From assembly GCA_034509925.1 (NCBI GenBank), contig CM067526.1, positions 9,317,629 through 9,381,628 of the forward strand: a DNA stretch of 64,000 bases, read 5' to 3'. The notes under the pieces were generated by a model that was not told the DNA's origin, made no database searches, and saw nothing but the letters and a program-made list of their open reading frames with translations. The stretch comes from Hirudinaria manillensis (lineage: Eukaryota > Annelida > Clitellata > Hirudinida > Hirudinidae). The position numbers were made by a program, and so were the translations under genes. This document shows, one piece after another, positions 46,189 through 54,894 of this stretch; within the stretch, counting starts at the first letter, position 1, and every line of letters starts with the position of its first letter.

Positions 46189-46304
46189 ATGTCAGATTTT
46201 ATTGGAGATTCTCAAAAAATCGATATAAGGTGAGGTGATGTCATGCATATTAAATGTTTAAAAAAGTCGGTTGATAATCTTTGTAACATCATGTGATGCT
46301 TGTT

Positions 46305-46719
46305 AGTACGAATGAAGCCGGTTCAAATGCATTTTAAACAATTTCAGAAACAGTAGGAGAAAAAAGTTTTTTTTGTTCTTTTCAAACAAAAATTAACCTC
46401 GAAAGCTTAAAAGGTTAAAAAAAAAGCTTAAACTCTATCATATTACATTTCAAACATTTTGCAATTGCATTTCAAAAGAAGTTGGCTTCCAAAATTCCTT
46501 TGACTTAGTTTATTTCTTTCGGATGTAAAAATTCGTCAAGTCCCTGAAAACCATCTTTCAACAATTAAACTACAGTTACCCAAATTGTAAATCTTTTTTT
46601 TGGTGCTTATTGATAATTAATAATTTTTGTGTTTAGTAGAATCTGGAAGTCATAGGTATAATGCATCATCTCAAAATTTTAGTTGTTCGCTATGAGTAAC
46701 GTGTCACTATCCATCACTG
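46305..46719 (-). mobile_element. hAT transposon fragment, internally deleted
   Basis: About 250 bases resemble the hAT copy at 38776-39170, including a shared GGTTCAAATG stretch (near 46321 and 38914). The - strand reads SLIVERWFSGT, a stop, then RIFTSERNKLSQRNFGSQLL and LKCN, the hAT dimerisation-domain pattern. Only about 120 bases further right is CATCACTG at 46712-46719; its complement (CAGTGATGG) matches the end of the other copy (TAGTGATGG). Most of the transposase gene is therefore missing. The left boundary is unclear. Confidence 0.6.
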
Positions 46720-47287
46720 TATTTATGTTGGATGAAGCATATGAAAAGAGCTCTAGTTGTTATGCTATTAGTTACATAGAGTTTTCATAATAATAAAGTT
46801 TAATAATGAGACATCTAAAGTAATGTACAAAAACACACGCAATTCTTTGCTTTTCACTCGCATATCTTTCCATCGACCTACATGTATGTCTGACAGCCGG
46901 TTCGAACGAAAATCGATGATAAATCGGGTTGTTGTTTAGGCTAATTTCTTTTCATTTTCAACACCAAGTTATGTTAACATCATTTCCCTAGAATTATTTA
47001 ACAGAATTTAGATTTAACAGCAGCACCTTATGAATTGTGATAATGTTGCTACGTTGCAATGTTGAAGCTGGATTGGCTGTAGGTGAAGGAGAGTATCATT
47101 AATAAAATGGACGATGGTGTTGACAACCATCGCTAGGATACTGATGTCGATGCAGTGAAACCCACTATTCATAGATTTTTAAAGGAAAATCAAGTAAATT
47201 ATAAACGTTACGAAGTAATGAATTGTATAGACTTCTAACATTTGGCAATACACAAAAACTGAGAGAAATTTATTATCTACAAGAAGC

Positions 47288-50200
47288 ATGATTATCACAT
47301 TTGTCGTTTGCTGTATTTTACTTCAAATCGGAGGTTCGTATCGAAAGATATCTGTCTACATTCTAAGAAAATTTATTGCACATTTATCATCAATTACGCT
47401 GATAAACATAGGTATTAAATAAAATCAATTTATTTTATAGCAAACAAGATATCATATCCATACCTAGGATGTTTTGCTGACTTGACCAAAGGGTACCGAG
47501 ACCTATCAGGGCTTTCATTGACAGTAACAAGCAATAAGGTCCTCAGTTGCATCTCTCAATGTGAATCAAAAGGTTATCCTTACGCAGGTCTGCAGATGGG
47601 CAGTGGTTGTCACTGTGGTATGACATATGGTCTTCAAGGAAATTCAATGTGTCGGTTTCACATTTCTTTATATAAAAACATCGGCTTATACCAAGTTCTC
47701 TTTTAAAATAATTTTTTCATTACTATTCCTTGTTTTGAAATATCTGACTAAAACCTTAAAAAGATACATATATTAATAATATTATTTAAATCAACCATAG
47801 TATCTGTTGTGGATAATGTAATAATATTGTAAGAATTTATTATTACTTGAAGTTTATTATGATAATATTCAGAGTCTTTGGGAGGCTAGTATGATAACGT
47901 GATTTCCGTAATAAAATACCTTAGTATCTCCAATTCCCAAAGTAGTCCTTAATTATATAGCAAGTAATTTAGGATACAACATTGGCGACGAGGATGTTTT
48001 AAAAAATGTGCAATGGAAAAACTTGTTATTTCAGTCTGCAACACAACGTGTGAAGGAGAATACTGTGGAGGATACAATTGTAACGATGTATACTATACTG
48101 TCGGTTAGTAAATCTATTTAAAACCATTTTTTTTTATAAGCTAGGTTATAAAGTAAGATTGGTTATTCAAATCATCAAATCAATAATTCGAATTAGTTAT
48201 CGGTCACGTTTAAATTATGCAAATTTCATGTTATGTGTTTAATATATATAATTCATATAACATTTATGTTAATTTCCAAATTAAATTGTTCTTGAATGTG
48301 AAGACAACAAGATGGCTTTTAAAAAATCCATGGTTTTCCACGGTAATGCCTCCAACTTTGATAATGCCCGGCATTTATGCGTATTGGAAAACGGAGATTT
48401 GGTATCCATGGATTCGCCAGAGAAGATTAAGGATGTTGTCGAAGCTGTCGAAAATGCCACAAAAGAATCTTCGTAAGCAATGTTTAACTAAAAAGCTAAG
48501 AAATAGAATTATTTTAAACTTGTGCATATACTTTGGTGCCATTCAACAATAATGTAACATTAAATACTTCATTTTAATAATAGATATTGTTAATAAAATT
48601 GTTAATTTTTGCAAAATACTTCCAAAATATCGCGGAGATGCTTGTACAAAAACGGAAGTCTTTTTTTTTCGAAATTATAACATAAAATGTGAAGAAAGTC
48701 TATTTTGTGTCCATACACATTCTGAGATTTTAAATAACGAACTCGAGTCTCCGGTTGTATTGGTTTGAATACTATTAAGATACGATGTCCGAGGATAAGA
48801 ATTTGGATGTATCTATTAGGAAAGTTGGAGAATTTGAAGCGAAAAATACAGGGCTAGTATTTAACTGATACGCTTGGAAGGAAATATTATATCAAATTGC
48901 CTAACAGAAAAATAATTTATTGATATATAATTTACTTTAAAAGGTACTTCTTAACCATACTTACGATTTATAGAGTACAAAGCGTTTGGCTGGGCCTGAG
49001 GAAAAGATTGTCGGGACAAATTTTCGAATGGACTGATGCATATCTTGATAGTTTTGATTCTCATTCGTATGGTAAGAAATGCCAATAGCAATTTATCGTG
49101 AATTCACATTTTAAGTTCTAAGCCCTAACGAGATTCAAATTCTCAGGAAAGGCTATTTTCTAAAGTATAAGTACAACTCCTTTAAAGAACTTTTCTTCTC
49201 TTTTTTACATTTCTAATAGGTTTATATTACTTTATATTTCTTTTCCCGAGCGTGTCAACTTTGAATTCTCCGATTCTAGTCGGGATGGATATCTTCCAAT
49301 TGACAATACTTTCATTGATTGATTTGTTTGTTCACGGTACTTTTGACTCGATGACTCTCATTTACATTAAGCCAAATTAATAGGTATGTCTTATAATTTT
49401 ACCAGCAACATTCTTTTTTAAACATCACTACAACTCTATTTTACTTACTTCTTGATATGGAATCTGCAAAAGTATCGTAATTGATGAATTTATAAAATTT
49501 TAACAGTGAGAAATTTGACATTTATTTAAGTTGACTGAACATATCTAAAGATTACAGATATCGCTGGAGCAGTGACGATGCGGGAACAAATGATTGCGTG
49601 ATTCTCAGCATAAAAGCAGAACTTTTGTCCTCTACTCCTTGCGATCAACACCATCCATTTGTATGCTTCCAACCACTTTTATCGGGAGGTAAACTTATAT
49701 TTGATCATATACTTAAATAAAAGTTGAAATTGAAGTATTTTAACTATTGACAGTCAATGTGATATGAATAATTACAATGTATATTATACATATATGTAGG
49801 TACAGTGATATAGGCGACCATTGATTAATATTCATTGATAGAAAATATTAGAAGCACTTACTCCTTATAAGTTTTTTTTAATCTATGCCAAATCTCACTA
49901 AAGAACTTCCAAAATGAAGCTGATCCAAAATGTAACGTGATCTTTCAGCTCGAGATAACAACGATACCGATTTTGTTGATGAGGTCTCAAAAAGCGGTAT
50001 AATTTCATCTAAAGAAGACAACTCTGGTCAAGTGATGTACATCGTCCTTCCATTATTTTTTATTTGTTACGGTGGATCTTGTATAGCTTTCTCAGTATAT
50101 AAAATATATTTGAACTGTTTTACCAATATACCTTGTAAATCACAAAATTCAAGCAAAAGTTTGAAGGAGGAGAGTGTTTCCAATTTAGTATCTTCTGGAG

Positions 50201-50532
50201 AAGGTCAACCATGCCCTGGTCTCAGTTATGTTGATAATAAGCATGCTGTTTCGTACGTTTCGAAGTTTTGCAGTGAACAATCTCATGCTATTTCAATTGA
50301 CGAAGCCTATGAAGAAAATGCCATATCGTCAGATAAGTATTCAGAGGTGATTCCTCGGCCAAGTCTTATCTCGACACTGGAAATTTCTAAAAATCAGGTC
50401 TCTTCCACTCCAATCATGAAAATGCAACACGATGTCCGCCATTCCAATTCTATATCTGAAATTTTAAGAAAGAAGATGAGCAAGGAAATTGATAAAAAGA
50501 GGTTTAAACTGCTCACAAACCATCATATATAA
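47288..50532 (+). CDS. Single-pass membrane protein with WSC and C-type lectin-like domains
   Basis: Exons: 47288-47333, 47441-47650, 48035-48103, 48304-48472, 48974-49071, 49551-49688, 49949-50532; 1314 nt, 437 residues, phases closing. Residues 1-16 are a signal peptide (MIITFVVCCILLQIGG). A WSC domain follows, from PYLGCFADL to CNDVYYTV, with eight cysteines and the typical YPYAGLQMGSGCHCG core. Next is a C-type lectin-like domain: ARHLCVLENGDLVSM, WLGLRKRL, FEWTDAYLD, RWSSDDAGTNDCVIL and CDQHHPFVCF. A membrane helix lies at about residues 272-292 (VMYIVLPLFFICYGGSCIAF), then a tail of about 145 residues rich in Ser and charge. The sugar-binding EPN/QPD motif is not seen, so Ca-dependent sugar binding is doubtful. 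WSC with a lectin-like domain recalls the polycystin-1 N-terminus. Role unknown; a cell-surface receptor is inferred. The least certain splice sites are the donor after 47650 and the acceptor before 49551. Confidence 0.85.
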
Positions 50533-50723
50533 ACAGCAATTCAATATTCAATGTTGTCAGCGAAAGTTGATAGTTTAATATATCAGCACAGCATTACTTC
50601 CGCAATTAAATTTGTTGTAAAACAGACTATGTAGGAATTACATTTTCTGTTGCTTCACGACATCCGTCGAACATCTCATTTTTCTTTATTTTTTATCATG
50701 TCGTTTCGATGATTTAAAATTGA

Positions 50724-50729
50724 AATAAA
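50724..50729 (+). promoter_or_regulatory. Candidate poly(A) signal of the WSC/lectin gene
   Basis: AATAAA about 190 bases after the stop codon, followed within 30 bases by a T/G-rich stretch. Confidence 0.5.
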
Positions 50730-50734
50730 GCGTT

Positions 50735-52919
50735 TTAAATGGTTGACAGAAACATATCCAAATCGTCACAGCGGTATTTTTTCATAAACACTTTAGATGA
50801 TAATTTAAATAACAAAATGACATTGTGAATTTGCATGTCTTGGTAATCTGTAAAATAAAAGCAGCTCGTCTCGCAAAATCCACGAAATAATTGTAATTGT
50901 ACTTCATTTATTATAGCGCCAAGTGTCAGGGGCACTTCCATTTACATAGTGCATTTATATGTGTGGCAGTACGAGCTGGGTTACGAACGCAGCGTTGCCG
51001 TTATCCATTCTGCTACATTGTACCCATATCGGCTGGATATCGGAATCCGTAGGGAGAGGGAAAGCGAAAGCAACACTTTCGATTTCGATAGCATTTTCTG
51101 TAACAATATAAACATTTATAAAACAATATCGTTCATTTTCGTTGTCAATAAATCTAGTTGTATCAACGGTTTTCAGACGTTATGCAGTTAATAACTTCAT
51201 ATTGTTAATAATATTTAAGGATAACTTAACGTTATCAAGTAATACAAGATGATAAGAATGACAAAACCTTTGGGCTCTTGAAGTAGGCCCCATTAATTTA
51301 GGCGGATGGTTGTGTATGAAATATGAATATGCAAATGAAATATGCAGGATATGGGTATCTCATCATAGTTTCAGGGAAAGGTATTTCAAAAACTAAGAAA
51401 ACCAATCTGAGATTTTTTGGGAGTGTTCTTTTCGAGTTGGTTTGTCGTATAAGTGATTAGATAGAAGGATATAGGCAGGTGCTTTACCAACTATAGCAGT
51501 CAAAGTACCAGCCACAAGACTGGTACTTCTTGTCACTCAGATATCATATTACTGGTATCCTTTCTCTGAGTTGATTCAATTCATTCAGCAAATATTTAAA
51601 GTGCTTTTTTTATCCTAAGTCCTAGGATGTTAAGGCACTATTCTTCACACTAATTGGTGTCAAAGGAAAGAAGAAGAAGAAAAAGAAGAAGAAAGGAAGT
51701 TCAGTCAAGATAGATCAAAAACATCGAAACCGTGCTCAAAAATTTATTTGGTTGGAACCAGCGGCAGGTCTGGAGCACTTTGGCGGGGAAAAATTTAGAA
51801 ACATTCGACATCGTGAAGGGCCATGCAAAATTATGAAAATATTCAATCTAAAGGTTCAATCTGCCTTCTCCCTTTCGCCCACCTTAAAAAAATTTGTTCC
51901 ATTTGAATCACGGGAGGTCATGCCCTTTAAGATACTGATTGGATTGGAGCCCAGAACCTATACTAACTTGACAAGAGCATAATGCTCTGATAGCCCGAGG
52001 AAATAATAAGATTTTTATCCTATATATTGGCCAAATCTGCCTTGTCACGCTCAGGCTATCGAAAATTGTACGAAAAAGGAGCATCGGAAAATTTTTATTC
52101 AGAAGAGAGGAGGGACGATTGGATGAGAGGTCAAACAGGTCTGAAGTTATTTTGAAATCTATCAACAGGGTTGGTAATCGATGTATCGCCGATACTTTGT
52201 TTTGAGAAACTATTGTTATCGAAGTCCGTTGATAAAGGTTGGTCCATTGATTGCTGCAATGAAGGAAGGCATAAATAAAATATATGAGAATAAATGAGAA
52301 CTAAGTGCTCAAGTTAGCGACTGTAGTCCATCCTAACTTCAAAATAAACTCATTTATGAGGTCCAGAAAAACGAGGATCCTGACTGCATTGAGGTGAAGA
52401 GTGGATGCCATTTTAATAGAAGTTTGTTCTGGTCAAATTCATTCCTACGACTAGTCAACTAAACCACAGACAGAAGAATTAGCCACTAACGGTTTTGCGG
52501 CAGAGGCAAATGTTATATATTGTTGCTGGCACTGCGGAAGTCAATAGATGTCTGTCAGATGTTTCGCCAGTGTTATCTTATCCGAATATTAAAAGAAACG
52601 TTTATTTTCGCTCAATACCTGATTACCAGCCAATGCGTCAGTTGAGGGGCTCTGGGTGGCAGAATTTTTCATCACTTCCTTCGAATGTGCCCTTCAAACT
52701 TTTGGAGATGTTGATATTTATGAGCGAAATGGCATAAAAATCAATTCATTTAGTAACGAAACAGTTTGCATTTGAAGTTTTCCTATTTCCAAGTGCATTG
52801 CAGAAACAGTATCTCAAAAAATTGTCGGTATCGCTATCACGACGACAAAATTGGCTTATTTGGCTGAAAATAGAAATTATGAACGACTACAAGCAGTGAT
52901 TTCTCAAAATTTAACATAT
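50735..52919. other. Intergenic sequence, unrecognised
   Basis: No gene or element identified. Some blocks (50950-51100, 51720-52160, 52490-52740) are less AT-rich and have short open frames, none with a recognisable domain. A purine-rich AAG-type run lies at 51668-51700. A weak tRNA-like pattern on the - strand near 50970-51035 is not convincing. Confidence 0.6.
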
Positions 52920-53214
52920 TGTAATAACCCGGGGTCCTCAAACTAATTATAGAAGGTCAGGTTTATTGAAAGTTGTCAGATGGCTTGGAAGATGAACAAT
53001 GATCAAATGTCTGTCTTGAAATCTGCTGTTTCTCTAACTCTCGCTCTGCTTTCCGAGATAAATCCATTTGTCAAGGTTCCTAACCAGAGTCTGAATAGCA
53101 CCAATTAATTAATTCTCAAATTATATTGCCACTAAATTTAATTAATTATTAAATTAATTAATCGGCAATATAATTTTAATTATTCTTCAATTTATTGGAT
53201 CTAGGGATCCAACA
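52920..53214 (-). repeat. 3' LTR of the Gypsy-type element
   Basis: Bounded by TG...CA on the - strand. An AATAAA lies just upstream of the U5-like end shared with the right LTR. It contains a strong inverted repeat at 53118-53176. Confidence 0.75.
53118..53176. repeat. 13-bp perfect inverted repeat with AT-rich palindromic centre
   Basis: AAATTATATTGCC at 53118-53130 is the exact reverse complement of 53164-53176. The 33 bases between are made of TTAATTAA-like palindromic units, so almost the whole segment can fold. It may be a small MITE-like insertion inside the LTR or a structural part of it. Confidence 0.85.
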
Positions 53215-53475
53215 CTGCCCCCTCCTTAAATCTGTTCGTCCCGAACAGACATCTATTCCCATTTTCATTTTTACTCTAGGAATAGGATCCGATCTTCCAA
53301 CAATCTCATGGCTGCAAATCCTTTGCCATCTTCTGGGAGTTCTGTTTCCTCCCTTTTGCTTCTGTGTCCCGCAAGTTTCAGTCGCGGAACATCGCCATTT
53401 CTATGCTCAACCTCCTGCTCCACCATGTCGCCAGATCTCAGACTCTCTAGAGGATCACCTGCTCCATTTTCCTTG

Positions 53476-53859
53476 CTAGGCACTCTCCCGAAATCCCGAG
53501 CACTCCCTTCTGTTATTTCCAATGGCGCCGAAACATCTAAAATCCTTGGTAAATGGTAAATCCTTGGCCTCTCCCGAAGGCTCCATGTGCTCTACTAACA
53601 CCTCCGTGAGTTCTCTGGGCCCTGCTAACGTCTCGACCTGATCTTTTGACTCCATGGGCTCCAACGGCGAGTCCTCTGAGTCCGACATCACGCACAGCGT
53701 TTCTGGAGACACGCACGCACTGTGTTCGGATGTGTCTTCTAATGACTCCATCCCAATGTTGCCAGAAATTGTACCTGGAACAACGGACATGATTTGTTCT
53801 TCGTTGGTAACCTTTTTGCAGAGTTCCTCTCCTTGTTCCTCGCAAGATGGAAGCACCAC
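53476..53859 (-). pseudogene. Internal ORF of the LTR element, unknown
   Basis: A 127-codon acidic frame between the Gag start and the 3' LTR (contains EDTSEHSACVSPETLCVMSD). No protease, RT or integrase motif is visible. It may be a remnant of Gag or of the 3' end of Pol. Its start is not supported by context. Confidence 0.35.
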
Positions 53860-53928
53860 TTTGCTCTCCTCAAAAGAACCAACAGGACTCTTCTCGGCAG
53901 AGTTTCCACCCGAAATCAGAGAGACATC

Positions 53929-54183
53929 CTAACACGGAACCGTTGTGTTTTTCAAATCACCCCTAATACTCCTAATACACTCCCTCAAATCCTCTGCTAA
54001 CTCTCTCAGCAACTTACGATATTCAGACACGAATTCGTATTCCTCCGGGTCATGGCCATTCTCTGTCAGCCATGCCCCAAGTCGCTCCCGTATCTCAGCT
54101 TTCGTGCCTGTCGAATCCAGGCCACGCTCTCTCAATCCTTGTCTCAATCGAGGCACGTTCAATTCATCCAAGTACTTCGGCAT
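53929..54183 (-). pseudogene. Gag N-terminus with SAP-like motif, truncated
   Basis: 84 codons beginning MPKYLDELNVPRLRQGLRER, then GLDSTGTKAEIRERLGAWL, a SAP-type helix-extended loop-helix DNA-binding motif. SAP-like starts are, to my knowledge, found in the Gag of some Gypsy elements. It begins about 70 bases inside the primer-binding site, the expected position. It stops after a coiled-coil-like stretch (EYRKLLRELAEDLRECIRSI), far short of a full Gag. Confidence 0.65.
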
Positions 54184-54308
54184 CCTTCACATTTCAACTA
54201 AACAAGCTTCTACCTTAGTTACTCTTGGACACCCTTTAAATCTAAATCCCACTCCTGACACCAATGTAATAACCCGGGGTCCTCAAACTAATTATAGAAG
54301 GTCAGGTT

Positions 54309-54376
54309 CCACAAACAGAGATATAAGCCACAAACGTATTTGCAACAGAGACACATAAAACTAATTGCGGCTTAAA
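54309..54376. other. Junction between the LTR element and the CPSF2 array
   Basis: 68 bases that match neither the left LTR nor the CPSF2 unit. They may be the divergent remainder of the right LTR or filler DNA at a rearrangement point. Confidence 0.5.
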
Positions 54377-54485
54377 GGTGGCCCATATTATCGAACAGAT
54401 GTGGGAAGGCCAGTGTAGTTCTCTAAATACATACAAACTAGTACAATTGATGCTAGAAATTTCCAGCTTCTTCGTCACGCTGTGA
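54377..54485 (+). pseudogene. CPSF2: Decayed CPSF2 copy with large internal deletion (copy 0)
   Basis: 54377-54441 matches the coding sequence of the intact copies around VAYILEQMWERECSSL to YKLV, with substitutions and a short deletion. At 54447-54452 (TTGATG, for CTGATG in the intact copies) it jumps straight to the last codons (EISCFFVTL, stop at 54483-54485) and continues into the matching 3' flank. In copy 1 the same 7 bases, ACTGATG, occur at 55701-55707 and 56994-57000, exactly 1293 bp apart, so the deletion probably arose between these repeats. The 5' part of the gene is missing and the downstream AATAAA is lost (AATTAT). It cannot encode a working protein. Confidence 0.88.
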
Positions 54486-54894
54486 TGACGTCAGATCTTT
54501 GATGGTAACTTCTATTAATTTTTCTTCAGAGCAGAAATTTTTATGAATTATTTAACTTATTTAATTGAATTAAGTCTTAATTGAGTTCGTTAATTGAATT
54601 GATTCAACCATTAAATGTACACTTTGCTTTATTCTAACTTTATTATTTTTGACATTTGATTTTCGGACTGGCAAAAAATTTTAAGCAATTATATATTTTT
54701 GCGCCTCCGTAATTTTTTGATTTAAAAATTTATTAATTTAATATTAATATTAATAATTATATTAATAATAATTATTATAAATTTAATAATATTCAGGATT
54801 TTTTGCGTCGACCTGCTGGTCGCGGCGCAAGCTCTATCCCAACACTTAGCCAGCGAATCGAAATTAACTGCTCGAGTTTCTAGCGTTAAATAAA
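54486..54894. other. Diverged spacer upstream of CPSF2 copy 1
   Basis: Homologous to the 408-bp spacers further right but with many substitutions and indels, for example an extra AT-rich run near 54740-54790. The last 90 bases, including the hairpin, are better conserved. Confidence 0.85.
54804..54829 (+). promoter_or_regulatory. Conserved hairpin 66-91 bases before each CPSF2 start codon
   Basis: TGCG-T-CGACC-TGCT-GGTCG-CGG-CGCA: outer 4-bp and inner 5-bp stems around a TGCT loop. The same sequence occurs at 57351-57376, 59898-59923 and 62445-62470. It is a GC-rich island in an AT-rich spacer and is preserved even in the diverged first spacer. It could be a 5' UTR structure or a promoter element; function unknown. 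Confidence 0.55.

Larger units (their letters stand above)
44573..47287. other. Intergenic region with LINE and hAT debris
   Basis: Contains a decayed LINE fragment (45714-46188) and a hAT fragment (46305-46719), both on the - strand. 44600-45700 and 46720-47280 show nothing I recognise; the former may include the downstream part of the LINE in unreadable form. Confidence 0.6.
52920..54308 (-). mobile_element. Short Gypsy-type LTR retroelement
   Basis: On the - strand the element runs right to left. The left (3') LTR, 52920-53214 (295 bp), starts TGTTGG and ends TTATTACA. It is preceded by a polypurine tract (53227-53215, AAGGAGGGGGCAG). At the other end, TGTAATAACCCGGGG at 54265 repeats the LTR terminus and about 44 bases match, to 54308; beyond that the two LTRs differ. 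Directly inside is a primer-binding site, TGGTGTCAGGA (54263-54253), of a kind common in Gypsy elements. The internal region is only about 1.05 kb with a SAP-like Gag start, so protease, RT and integrase are absent. This is a non-autonomous or deleted copy. Confidence 0.8.

Noticed and set aside
50960..51040. tRNA-like sequence on the - strand (TAGCAGAATGG ... GTTCGTAACCC)
   Set aside because: A-to-B box spacing is too short and no acceptor stem forms. At best a degraded SINE.
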